A stretch of DNA of 64,000 nt, from contig NZ_BAAAYO010000002.1 of the NCBI RefSeq assembly GCF_039536325.1, positions 434,001-498,000 on the forward strand, read 5' to 3'. How positions within the stretch are numbered: the first letter of the stretch is position 1; the number at the start of each line of letters is the position of its first letter. The stretch comes from Paenibacillus_AB hodogayensis (GTDB lineage Bacteria; Bacillota; Bacilli; Paenibacillales; NBRC-103111). Positions 52,130-60,723 of the stretch are shown here, one piece after another. A program made the position numbers and the translations under genes. The notes beneath the pieces were generated by a model. The model was not told the origin of the DNA. It did no database searches and saw nothing but the letters and a program-made list of their open reading frames with translations.

Positions 52130-53656
52130 TTACTTTTTCAGCTTCACGTAGGAGGCCTTGTATTCGGCCATAATTTTGTCGCCGCCGGCTTTTTTCCATT
52201 TGGCGATTTCGTCCTGGTAGGCCGCATCGTCGATTTTACCCATAATGTATTTGGTCTGGGCGTCGTTGATCTGCTGCTCCAGCTCCTGGCCTCTTTCGGA
52301 TAACGTCGTCGACGTCAGCGTCAAGGCCGGGTTGGAGACGATATATTTGATGCCGTCCGACTCCATCTTCGTTCCCTTTTCCCCGATCGGCACATCCTTC
52401 AGCGGAGCGACGTTATAGCCTTCCAGTACCGGAAAGTTATCCCGGTACGGCTTTACCTCGCGCTGGAATACGTTGAAGCCGTCGCCGATAAACTCGAGCC
52501 GGTTGTCGCTCGTCTTCCCGTAATGCGTGCCTTCGATGCCGCGCAGCAGCAGCGTCGACATCTCCGGGTCCATCAGCTTGTCGAGAAAGCCGAGTACCCG
52601 CTTCAGCTCCGCTTCCGTCTTAACCGACGATTTCGGAATGACGAGGAAGCCGTTGTTGCCGTTCTCGGAAGAGATGCGGATGCCTTGCGGACCTTCGAAG
52701 TTGGCCACATCGACCACGGCGGCGGGCGTCGTCTTCGTCAGACGGTCCTGCTGGCTTTTGCCGTTGGTGGCCACGGCGAAGCGGATGCCGACGCGGCTCG
52801 TATCGAACATTTTTTCCGCCTCCGTGGCATCGAGCACCGCAAAATCCTGGTTAAGCAACTTTTCCTCGTACAGGCGCCGGAACAGCTTCAATACGTCGGT
52901 GAACTCCTTGGTCATAAATTCGGGGGTGAAATTCCCGTCCTTGTCCACGCTCCATTTGTTGACGCCGCCCATCGCCACCGCCAACCGGGTCAGCATGGAA
53001 GCAGCCCCTTGGTTGTACGTTTTGTTGAGCACGATACCGTACGTATCGTTCTTGCCGTTCTTGTCCGGGTCGTTCAGCGTCAATGCCTTCGCCACCTCGT
53101 ACCAACCGTCGATCGATTTCGGAACAGACAAGCCGAGAGCATCGAGCCAGTCTTTGCGGTATACGATAGCCCCCCGTCCCATATTGCGGTACAGCGGCAC
53201 CCCGTATATTTTGCCCTCTACGGAGATGTTCTGGAAAAATTGCCCGTTTTGCGCGCTCATGTTTTTGTAGTTTTGGAGCAGCGGGCCGATTTCCCAGAAC
53301 AGCCCCGATTCGATCGCATTAACGACGCCCGGAGATTGGTTGACCTTCAGCACCTTCGGCATTTCGTTCGAAGCGAGCATCACGTTCACTTTATCGTTGT
53401 AGGCGGCGCTGGGAATCCATTGGATGTCCAGCTTCGTATTCGTATATTTCTCGATGGCCTGCTCGACCGCGCTTCCCTTCGCGGGAATATCCCCGACCTG
53501 CGCGATGGCGATGCTTAGCGCAAGCGGCGCTTCCGCAGTGGAAGCCGGAGCGGGCGGGTTAGCATCCGTTTTGCCGGAATTGCTGCAAGCGACAGTCAGC
53601 ATTGAGGCCGCGACGACAACCGCGGATAAAGGGACAAGCTTCTTATAGGCTTTCAT
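52130..53656 (-). CDS. Sugar-binding lipoprotein (LplA type)
   Basis: The 508-residue protein has a lipoprotein signal (LTVACSNSG) and the LplA-like fold: KYTNTKLDIQWIPSAAYNDK, WLDALGLSVPKSIDGWYEVA, DPDKNGKNDTYGI and the C-terminal KKAGGDKIMAEY. It is the substrate-capturing part of an oligosaccharide ABC importer whose permeases are the two genes before it. The ATPase is probably a shared MsmX-type protein encoded elsewhere. Confidence 0.92.
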   Translation of the reverse strand: MKAYKKLVPLSAVVVAASMLTVACSNSGKTDANPPAPASTAEAPLALSIAIAQVGDIPAKGSAVEQAIEKYTNTKLDIQWIPSAAYNDKVNVMLASNEMPKVLKVNQSPGVVNAIESGLFWEIGPLLQNYKNMSAQNGQFFQNISVEGKIYGVPLYRNMGRGAIVYRKDWLDALGLSVPKSIDGWYEVAKALTLNDPDKNGKNDTYGIVLNKTYNQGAASMLTRLAVAMGGVNKWSVDKDGNFTPEFMTKEFTDVLKLFRRLYEEKLLNQDFAVLDATEAEKMFDTSRVGIRFAVATNGKSQQDRLTKTTPAAVVDVANFEGPQGIRISSENGNNGFLVIPKSSVKTEAELKRVLGFLDKLMDPEMSTLLLRGIEGTHYGKTSDNRLEFIGDGFNVFQREVKPYRDNFPVLEGYNVAPLKDVPIGEKGTKMESDGIKYIVSNPALTLTSTTLSERGQELEQQINDAQTKYIMGKIDDAAYQDEIAKWKKAGGDKIMAEYKASYVKLKK

Positions 53657-53679
53657 GAAACGACCTCCCGAATAAAATG

Positions 53680-54552
53680 TTATCCTTTTACCGAACCGAG
53701 CATGACTCCCTTGGCAAAATGCTTTTGCAAAAACGGGAATACGACGATAATCGGCAATGTAGCGAACACGATGACGGCCATTTTGATCGTCAGCGGCTGG
53801 ATGTACATCTCTTCGATGTTCGTGTCGCCGATTCGGCTGCTGGCGTTAATGACGATCTCCCGCAGCAATACTTGCACCGGCCACTTGTTGTTGTCATTAA
53901 TGTACATAATGGCGTTGAAGTAGCGGTTCCAATGGTCAACGGCGTAAAACAATCCGAAGGTGGCGATCGCCGGAAGCGACAGCGGAAGCACGATTTTAAT
54001 CAGGATGCCCACATCGTTGCATCCGTCAATCTTCGCCGAATCCTCCAAGCCATCCGGAATTTGCTGAAAAAAGTTTTTTAAAATAATGAGGTTGAACGCG
54101 CTGATTGCCGTCGGGATCATTAGCGACCACAGCGTGTCGATCATATGCAGCGACTTGACCACGTAATACGTCGGGATGAGGCCGCCGCTGAACAACATCG
54201 TGAACAGCACGCCCAGCATCATCGCCTTGCGCCCCCGCAGCGTCCGACGGGACAACGGGTAAGCCAGCAGCGAGGTGAGAACCAGATTGATCAGCGTCCC
54301 GAGCGTCGTGATATAGATGGAAACGCCCATACTGCGCACAAGCGTGCTGGTGGAGAAAATATACCGGTAAGCGGCAAGCGAAAATTCCTTCGGGTACAAA
54401 ATAAACCCGCCCTGCGCGACGATATGCGGAGCCGTAAACGAGACGGCCAGCACGTATACGAACGGGACGATGCAAGTCAGCGCGATGATGACGAGCAGCG
54501 TGTAATTGACCGCGTCGAAGATGCGGCTGCTTCGCGTTTTATCATGAGTCAT
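53680..54552 (-). CDS. Sugar ABC permease (LplC/YtcP type)
   Basis: The 290-residue CUT1-family permease has six membrane segments, the motif GFILYPKEFSLAAYRYIFST, the EAA-type loop EDSAKIDGCNDVGILIKIVL and the end GVMLGSVKG, all typical of LplC. It pairs with the LplB-type permease. Confidence 0.94.
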   Translation of the reverse strand: MTHDKTRSSRIFDAVNYTLLVIIALTCIVPFVYVLAVSFTAPHIVAQGGFILYPKEFSLAAYRYIFSTSTLVRSMGVSIYITTLGTLINLVLTSLLAYPLSRRTLRGRKAMMLGVLFTMLFSGGLIPTYYVVKSLHMIDTLWSLMIPTAISAFNLIILKNFFQQIPDGLEDSAKIDGCNDVGILIKIVLPLSLPAIATFGLFYAVDHWNRYFNAIMYINDNNKWPVQVLLREIVINASSRIGDTNIEEMYIQPLTIKMAVIVFATLPIIVVFPFLQKHFAKGVMLGSVKG

Positions 54553-54576
54553 GACTTCCTCTCCTTTCGCCGCCCC

Positions 54577-55533
54577 TTAGTAAATGCCTTCTTCCCCAAA
54601 CCGCTTGGCCAGCCAATTGGACGACACGACAAGCAGCAGACCGACGACCGACTTGAACAAACCTACCGCCGCGCTATAGCTGAACTGGCCTTGGGTAAGC
54701 CCTTTCACATACACGTACGTGTCGAACACTTCGCCGACCTCCCGATTCGTTGCGGTCAGCATCAGGAAAATATGCTCGAAGCCGGAGTCCAGGAAGCTGC
54801 CGAGCCGAAGAATGAACAGGATGACGATCGTGCTGCGGATTGCGGGCAGCGTAATATGCCACAGCTGCCGCCATCTGCCGGCGCCGTCCATCCGGGCCGC
54901 CTCGTACAATTGCAGATCGACCCCGGCAAGCGCCGCCAGAAAAATAATCGTCCCCCAACCGACCTCCTTCCAAACGGTTTGGCTGACAATCATCGTACGG
55001 AACCACCCCGGCTCGAGCAGAAACGGAATCTTCTGTCCCGTCGCCGCATATAGCAGCTCGTTGACGGCCCCGCCCTCGGTCGTAAACAGCATGTAGAAAA
55101 TGCCGACGACGACGACCCACGACACGAAATGGGGAATGTACACCAACGTTTGAACGAACCGTTTGAACTTGTCGAACCGTACCTCGTTCAGCATGAGCGC
55201 CAAAATAATCGGCAGCGGGAAAAAGAAAACCAAATTGTATATCGCGAGCAGAAACGTGTTGCGAAACAGCATCCAGAACTGGTCTTCACCGAAAAAACGC
55301 TGGAAATGTTTGAGCCCGACCCAATGGCTGTCCATGAAGCCGAGATGCGGCTTGAAATCCTGAAATGCCATTATGATCCCGTACATCGGCACGTATTTGA
55401 AAATAAGGAAGTAAACGATGCCGGGCAATGCCATCAAATACAGCCATCGGTCTTTGGCTACGTCTTTCATCCATTGCGATTTGTTTGCCGTCCTGCGGCC
55501 GGGCGGCGCCTGCGCCCCGGTTTGCGTATTCAT
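54577..55533 (-). CDS. Sugar ABC permease (LplB type)
   Basis: The 318-residue permease has the LplB landmarks KYVPMYGIIMAFQDFKPHLG, VPHFVSWVVV-like sequence (YIPHFVSWVVVVGIFYMLF) and the EAA loop YEAARMDGAGRWRQLWHITL. It is the first gene of the operon lplB-lplC-lplA. AAAGGAGG precedes the ATG. A direct repeat at 55669-55700 and a decayed AraC-type regulator lie upstream. Confidence 0.94.
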   Translation of the reverse strand: MNTQTGAQAPPGRRTANKSQWMKDVAKDRWLYLMALPGIVYFLIFKYVPMYGIIMAFQDFKPHLGFMDSHWVGLKHFQRFFGEDQFWMLFRNTFLLAIYNLVFFFPLPIILALMLNEVRFDKFKRFVQTLVYIPHFVSWVVVVGIFYMLFTTEGGAVNELLYAATGQKIPFLLEPGWFRTMIVSQTVWKEVGWGTIIFLAALAGVDLQLYEAARMDGAGRWRQLWHITLPAIRSTIVILFILRLGSFLDSGFEHIFLMLTATNREVGEVFDTYVYVKGLTQGQFSYSAAVGLFKSVVGLLLVVSSNWLAKRFGEEGIY

Positions 55534-55668
55534 GAGGGACCTCCTTTCGGTCGTGTTTGAGCCCTATTATGGCCCCCGTGGCCGGAACATGCTATGCACC
55601 GAATGCAACCAAATGAGGCGAACGCCACCAAACCGGGCGGCGGTGCGGTCAGGCGAGATGCCGATCCA

Positions 55669-55700
55669 CCGATTTTAACCGGGAGTATGCCGATTTTAAC
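55669..55700. repeat. CCGATTTTAAC direct repeat at 21-bp spacing
   Basis: Two identical 11-base copies start at 55669 and 55690, two helical turns apart, as in AraC-family operators. They lie 136-167 bases upstream of the lplB-type gene. Confidence 0.55.
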
Positions 55701-55708
55701 TACATACG

Positions 55709-55739
55709 AAAAAGCCCGTCTTTACGGCGAAAGACGGGC
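55709..55739 (-). terminator. Terminator for a leftward gene that has decayed
   Basis: GCCCGTCTTT pairs perfectly with AAAGACGGGC and is followed by TTTTT only on the minus strand. The only leftward reading frame ending before it is the remnant at 55758-55904. Confidence 0.75.
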
Positions 55740-55757
55740 CGTTCGTGTCAACCCAAG

Positions 55758-55904
55758 TTATTGATCTGAATGCTGCCGCTTGTTTGCGACTACTGGAACG
55801 TCCGGTACGATCGCACCGAACCGCTCTAACTGCTCGCGCAGCTCTTCGAGCGGAACGTCCCGCACCGAGCAATCCCATCCCGCCGCGCATGCCGCCGAGC
55901 GAAT
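55758..55904 (-). pseudogene. C-terminal remnant of an unidentified protein
   Basis: The minus-strand frame reads sensibly only over its last ~48 codons, including SVRDVPLEELREQLERFGAI and VPDVPVVANKRQHSDQ, then stops just before a leftward terminator. Upstream the frame turns to Ser/Arg-rich noise. The helix AACAAGWDCSVRDVPLEELR faintly resembles the C-terminus of FAD-dependent oxidoreductases, but this is a guess. Confidence 0.4.
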
Positions 55905-56447
55905 CGTGAACGAGATCGACCCGCTGCGGCTGGAGCGGCTTCCCGTCGGGAAGGTGAGCATGCGCGACACCGACAAGCTGACGGACGATTACGCCGCCAT
56001 GAAGCGTCACAACTTCCTGGACGAGCGCTGGAGCATGATCCGCCGAAACCATCATTTGCACCATATATGCTGCAGATCTGCGAGCAAACGGAACAGCTGC
56101 CGTCGGCGGAGCCGCCCCGTTCGTCCGATCCGCTGATCGAAAAAGCAACGCAGCTGATTCGGGAGCAAGCGTTCGAGCGGTTCAGCCTGCAAACGATCGC
56201 CGGCTCGCTCGGCGTCAGCCGCATGCAGCTGTGCCACAAATTCCAGACGGAGCTCGGAACGACGCCGATCAATACGCCACCGCGCTGCGTCTGGAAAAGG
56301 CGAAGAAACTGCTCGTAGAGACGAATTTGACGCTGGATCAAATCTCCGAATGCTGCGGCTACCAGAACGGTTTTTACTTTAAGCCGCGTGTTCAAAAACA
56401 ACTGCGGCACGACGCCGAAGATGTACCGGCTTGAGCACCGGCTGTAA
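55885..56447 (+). pseudogene. AraC-family regulator gene broken by several frameshifts
   Basis: Pieces in three frames together make an AraC-type protein: NEIDPLRLERLPVGKVSMRD and DERWSMIRRN (to about 56050), then MLQICEQTEQLPSAEPP and the first HTH SLQTIAGSLGVSRMQLCHKF (56068-56268), then YATALRLEKAKKLLVETNLT and LDQISECCGYQNGFYF (to about 56385), and finally SRVFKNNCGTTPKMYR ending at TAA 56447. At least three indels are needed. It probably once controlled the lplBCA operon or the neighbouring catabolic genes. Confidence 0.72.
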
Positions 56448-56505
56448 GGCTGCGAGGCCAAAGCGCCACGCCAAACGCCGAGCAGCCGCCCATAGCCCAG
56501 CATGC

Positions 56506-56536
56506 AAAACCCCGACTTGTAGAAGGTCGGGGTTTT
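56506..56536. terminator. Bidirectional terminator
   Basis: AAAACCCCGAC pairs perfectly with GTCGGGGTTTT around nine bases. It ends the catabolic operon on the minus strand and the AraC pseudogene on the plus strand. Confidence 0.88.
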
Positions 56537-56566
56537 CTGTGTGTACATTATTCGCCAAACCGATAT

Positions 56567-57637
56567 TCAATAAAACCATTCCGGCTCGATCAAAGCGAGG
56601 CACAAATCGAGACCCTTTCGTTTGAACGGCAGACTGCCGTCGCTGTGCACGAGCTGCGGGTCCTCCACTTTCGCGTACGTCAGCAGGGCGCCTCCCCTTT
56701 CCGTCATCCGGCAGTTCAGATTCATATATTCGTACGGGCCGTTCTCGATATCTCCGATTTTGCGCCATGTGCTCCCCCCGTCGTGGGACAGCGCTGCCGA
56801 CAGCGGCGTACGCAGCCCAAAGTGGTGTCTGGCCGGATCGTACTGGCTGCCGTTATAAAACAGCACAAGATCTCCGGTGGAAGGAATCGTTCTGAGACAG
56901 GTGCAGGATTCGGGAGCCGGTACGCCGGACGTTTGCGGTAGCGACCATGTCTCTCCGCGATCCCCCGAATGGGACAGGAACACGGCTCCGAGCTGCGTCC
57001 TGATCGACATGATCAGCCTGCCGTCCGCAAGCTCGGCAACGGATGCTTCCATCGCCCCCCGCATCGGCAAATCGACCACGGAGTCCGCCTGCCGCCAGCT
57101 CCGCCCCTCATCGTCGCTAAGGAAGCAGCCGATCGTATTGTGCTGGCTCCCTTGATGCCCGGTGCCGAAGTGAAATGGCAGCAGCAGGCGTCCGTCCGCG
57201 AGGACGTTCATATGATTCGCGCCGCCTTGCAGCCATTGTCCCTCGCTTCGCTCCCATACGCTTCCGGCTTCGCGCCATGTGAGGCCGTCGTCGCTCGAGC
57301 GGAACAAACACATGCTCGAGCTGCTGGCGCCATTATGCCCGCGAAGGCAATGCAGCAGCAAATCGCCGGAAGGAAGCCTCGTCAAGCCGGGTGCCTGTAC
57401 GTTATGATCTCCCGCCATGACGTCGATGAGCATCGTTTCCTCGCCCCAGCTCCTTCCGCCGTCCCGCGAAATTTTCGAGTAAATGCGGCAAAGACCGAAA
57501 TCGCTTCCTCCTCCCGGACTGTCCTCGTACTTATGCCAAACGAGCAGCAGCCGGCCGTTATTCAGCGGCATGATGCTGGCCGTATCGTTTCGCGGATTGC
57601 CCGCCCCCGCTTCGGCTACCGTTACATATTCGATCAT
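56567..57637 (-). CDS. Sialidase-superfamily (BNR/Asp-box) protein
   Basis: The 356-residue six-bladed propeller candidate has Asp-box repeats SRDGGRSW, SSDDGLTW, SDDEGRSW, SGDRGETW and SHDGGSTW. There is no signal peptide, so it probably acts inside the cell on an imported glycan. True sialidase activity is not shown; several cytoplasmic BNR proteins have other substrates. Last gene of the operon, 30 bases after the NanA-like gene. ATG at 57637 with AAGGAGG upstream. Confidence 0.85.
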   Translation of the reverse strand: MIEYVTVAEAGAGNPRNDTASIMPLNNGRLLLVWHKYEDSPGGGSDFGLCRIYSKISRDGGRSWGEETMLIDVMAGDHNVQAPGLTRLPSGDLLLHCLRGHNGASSSSMCLFRSSDDGLTWREAGSVWERSEGQWLQGGANHMNVLADGRLLLPFHFGTGHQGSQHNTIGCFLSDDEGRSWRQADSVVDLPMRGAMEASVAELADGRLIMSIRTQLGAVFLSHSGDRGETWSLPQTSGVPAPESCTCLRTIPSTGDLVLFYNGSQYDPARHHFGLRTPLSAALSHDGGSTWRKIGDIENGPYEYMNLNCRMTERGGALLTYAKVEDPQLVHSDGSLPFKRKGLDLCLALIEPEWFY

Positions 57638-57667
57638 GGTTCCTTCCTCCTTATTCCCGGGCCACAT

Positions 57668-58591
57668 TTACGCAGACCGTTCCGTCGCTGCGCCGCCGAT
57701 GCCGAGAATGGCGAATTGCCGTGCAAATGCGCCAATATGCGCCCGCTCTTCGTCCGTCAGCTGCTGGAGCGGCTTGCGCGGCAAACCGACGTCGATTCCC
57801 TGCAGACGCAGTATTTCTTTCTCGAAGGAAATGAAGTCGTATTTCAGCAGCTCGGCAATGACCCGGTTCGCCTGCGCTTGCAGACTACGCGCCTCGCCGA
57901 TGGCGCCCGCCTGGAATGTCTGATACAGCTCTACGAACAATTCCGGCATCATGTTGTACGTGCTGCCGATGGCGCCGCAGCAGCCTACGGCAAGTCCGGC
58001 CAGCAAGCTTTCGTCCGGCCCGTTGAACACGCGGAAATCCGGTCCGCACGCTTCGATCAGCTGCTGCAGCTCGAACGTATCCTTGGCCGTATATTTGACG
58101 CCGACGATTTTGTCCGACTCCGCCAGTTCCCGGTAAAATCGCACGGTAGACCGGACGCCCGTCAAGTCGGGAATATGATACAGGATAAGCGGTATATCCG
58201 CTGCCATCGCAATATCGAGATAGTGGCCGCGAACCTGCTCCTGGCCGTGCTTATAGTAAAACGGGGCGACCGACGATACCGCGTCGGCTCCAGCGCGTTC
58301 CGCGTATTTCGCCAGCCTGATGCAGGTCGCCGTATCCAATGCTCCGACATGGGCGATAACGGGAACGGCTCCCCGGACTTCGTCAACGATAATGTCCAGA
58401 AACCGCTCGCGCTCTTCGCTCGATTGCAGCAAGCCTTCGCCTGTGCTTCCCCCCGCATAGAAACCGTTAACGCCCTTCTCCAGCAAATGCCGGACCAGCC
58501 TGCGGGTCGCCTGCTCGCTTATGGCTCCCGATGGGTCGTACGGCGTCAGGAGCGCCGGAATAATGCCGTAAAATGAATCGACTGAAAACAT
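57668..58591 (-). CDS. DapA/NanA-family aldolase, N-acetylneuraminate lyase-like
   Basis: The 307-residue TIM-barrel protein has GGSTGEGLLQSSEERERF (substrate carboxylate loop), Tyr in ILYHIPDLTG and the Schiff-base lysine in VGVKYTAKD. The GSTGEG and KYT forms favour N-acetylneuraminate lyase or a keto-deoxy sugar acid aldolase over dihydrodipicolinate synthase. Together with the sialidase-like and RraA-like neighbours it suggests breakdown of a sialic-acid-like or 2-keto-3-deoxy sugar. Confidence 0.87.
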   Translation of the reverse strand: MFSVDSFYGIIPALLTPYDPSGAISEQATRRLVRHLLEKGVNGFYAGGSTGEGLLQSSEERERFLDIIVDEVRGAVPVIAHVGALDTATCIRLAKYAERAGADAVSSVAPFYYKHGQEQVRGHYLDIAMAADIPLILYHIPDLTGVRSTVRFYRELAESDKIVGVKYTAKDTFELQQLIEACGPDFRVFNGPDESLLAGLAVGCCGAIGSTYNMMPELFVELYQTFQAGAIGEARSLQAQANRVIAELLKYDFISFEKEILRLQGIDVGLPRKPLQQLTDEERAHIGAFARQFAILGIGGAATERSA

Positions 58592-58627
58592 GCTTTCACC
58601 TGTCCTATCCGTTTGTACGTTTTCTCT

Positions 58628-59395
58628 TTAGTTAGAATCGTTGTACCATTCTCCGCTATTGCCGTAAGCTTGTTTGGCCCGGATGCCGAATCGGCTTCCA
58701 GCGGCATCGATCGCCTCAAGAAGTTCCCGAACGGACACGCCGGACGAACTTCTCGCCGCGGGAATCAGCGTATCGCATTCGTTGTCGTCCATGAAGCGGG
58801 CGGCGTTCAGCAAGCGGCGCTCGTCTTCCTGCGGAATAGCTATGAAACCGTGCTTATCCGCATGAATGAGCTGACCCGGCCGGACCGTACAGCCGAATAC
58901 TTCGACGTCGCAGCCCCAGCGGACCGGCGTGCTGAACGCATGGCCGACGCACAATCGGCGGGCAAGCGCCTTAAAGCCGGCGTTCGTCATTTCGTCGAGG
59001 TCGCGGACCGCCCCGTCGGTGATCGTTCCGACGCAGCCCAGGGCGCGGTGAATATTGCTGTTCACTTCTCCCCAAAACGCGCCGACCACACGGGGAGAGT
59101 CCAAATCTTGAACGACGACGATTTTGGGGCCGGGCACGCCGGCCACATAATGTCTGTATTCGCTCCATGCCGTCGGGTTATTTTTCGCATGGGCCGGGTT
59201 TCCCGGTTCGATTTGCACCGTTACCGCATAACCGGCCATCGGTCCCATTTGCGGCATATAATCCCGCGTCTCTTCCAAGTTGAACCCTTTCGTAATGTCA
59301 TGCTTCGTAATGGCTTCCCAGCCGTTATAGACGGTCGGCGTATTCCATCTTTTCAGCTTCAACAATTCGCTATGGCTTAATCGCTGCTCGTTCAT
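58628..59395 (-). CDS. RraA/HMG-aldolase family protein
   Basis: The 255-residue protein has the RraA-family active-site pattern with FWGEVNSNIHRALGCVGTIT and DGAVRDLDE. Members cleave 4-carboxy-4-hydroxy-2-oxoadipate-type acids or bind partners without catalysis. It starts at the base directly next to the solute-binding protein stop codon, so the two are translated in tight coupling. Likely a cytoplasmic aldolase in the same pathway. Confidence 0.85.
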   Translation of the reverse strand: MNEQRLSHSELLKLKRWNTPTVYNGWEAITKHDITKGFNLEETRDYMPQMGPMAGYAVTVQIEPGNPAHAKNNPTAWSEYRHYVAGVPGPKIVVVQDLDSPRVVGAFWGEVNSNIHRALGCVGTITDGAVRDLDEMTNAGFKALARRLCVGHAFSTPVRWGCDVEVFGCTVRPGQLIHADKHGFIAIPQEDERRLLNAARFMDDNECDTLIPAARSSSGVSVRELLEAIDAAGSRFGIRAKQAYGNSGEWYNDSN

Positions 59396-60697
59396 TTATT
59401 GCTTCTTCCTGGCCACTACGGCCTGATTCAATTTTTCCTCAGCCGTGCGAAGTGCGGTCGCAACATCGCTCTCGCCGAGTAAGACCTTCGCCAGCTCCCC
59501 TGCCGGGAACAAATACGGGTTCAGGCTGATCAGTTCCGGATTCATCTTCGCAGCGGCCGATGGCTTATTATAGAAGTAAGCGTAGTTGTTTTTGTCTTTT
59601 AATTTCGGGTTGTTTTGCATGTACGTTTGTTGAATTTCTTTGCTTTGCAGTGCCGTTGACCGCCCATCCTTGGACGCATTTAGCTGATATTCATCGGATG
59701 TCAGGAACGCGACGACTTGGAACACATCATCTTTATACTTACTCGTATTGGTTGGCAGCAAATATCTTGCGGCCGACTTGGTTCCTGTTTGTGGCGCCTC
59801 TTTGTAAGTAGGAAGCGCCACATAATCGAAGCTGATCGCTTTATCCGCGGCCGCGGCCGCTCCCCCTCCAACCGTCATCGCTACGGTTCCGGTCAGGAAA
59901 TCGCCTTCCTGCACCTTGTCCGGAAGATTGTCTACCGTCACTCCGTTGCCCGGAATTTCATAGAAACGCTTAATATTGTTAAACACCATTTTCCAAGCAT
60001 CCGTTTGAATGACCGCTTTATCGCTGGCGTCCAATACCGGCAAGCTCAGTTGGTTGTTGATGACGAAAATATTCGACCAGTTGGCGCTGAATCCCCGGTA
60101 CTGGATACCGCCCTCGATCCGTGTCAACCGTTTGGCCAGTTCGTATGCGTCGTCCCAGGTCATGCCGTCCTTCGGATAGGAGACACCGAATTTGTCGAAC
60201 AAATCCTTGTTATAGTAAAGAACGTAACCCAGCGACGCATTCTGATAAGGAATCGCAAATACCCGCTGATCGGAAGTCATATCCTTCATCGACTGGATCG
60301 CTCTCGGCTCCAGCTTGCTTAGATCGTAATTGTATTTCTTGATTAGCTCGTTCAAGTTTTGATCCAGCTTCATGTCTAGGAACATCGGCAGGTTAACCGT
60401 CGCGGTCATGTAAACGTCGAGCTGCGTTCCGGCGCTGACCAGATCTTTTAGTTCCGTGCCTTTGCCCGGCGGGATAAATTTCGCCGTAATATGCGGGAAC
60501 TTGTCGTGAATCGGCTTGCCGAACTGCGTTTCAAATTCGGCTTCTGTGAGCGGAATGCCGGAAAACACGATTTCAATCGGTTTATCGTTTGCTTTGGCGG
60601 CTTGCGGTTCCCCGCTGCTCCCCGACTTGCTGCCGCAGCCCGTCAAAGAAGCGGCCGCCAGCAAAAATGCGATAGACAATACTGTATGTTTTTTCAT
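59396..60697 (-). CDS. Extracellular solute-binding lipoprotein, family 1
   Basis: The 433-residue protein has a lipoprotein signal (ASLTGC), then SBP family 1 features: LYYNKDLFDKFGVSYPKDGM and TWDDAYELAKRLTRIEGGIQ. It is a close paralogue of the protein at 25356-26687. No permease genes occur in the operon. AAGGGGG lies upstream of the ATG at 60697. A decayed copy of its 3' end is found 1.4-1.6 kb upstream (62042-62248). Confidence 0.9.
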   Translation of the reverse strand: MKKHTVLSIAFLLAAASLTGCGSKSGSSGEPQAAKANDKPIEIVFSGIPLTEAEFETQFGKPIHDKFPHITAKFIPPGKGTELKDLVSAGTQLDVYMTATVNLPMFLDMKLDQNLNELIKKYNYDLSKLEPRAIQSMKDMTSDQRVFAIPYQNASLGYVLYYNKDLFDKFGVSYPKDGMTWDDAYELAKRLTRIEGGIQYRGFSANWSNIFVINNQLSLPVLDASDKAVIQTDAWKMVFNNIKRFYEIPGNGVTVDNLPDKVQEGDFLTGTVAMTVGGGAAAAADKAISFDYVALPTYKEAPQTGTKSAARYLLPTNTSKYKDDVFQVVAFLTSDEYQLNASKDGRSTALQSKEIQQTYMQNNPKLKDKNNYAYFYNKPSAAAKMNPELISLNPYLFPAGELAKVLLGESDVATALRTAEEKLNQAVVARKKQ

Positions 60698-60723
60698 AGT
60701 CGAACCCCCTTGTTTCGAATGAT

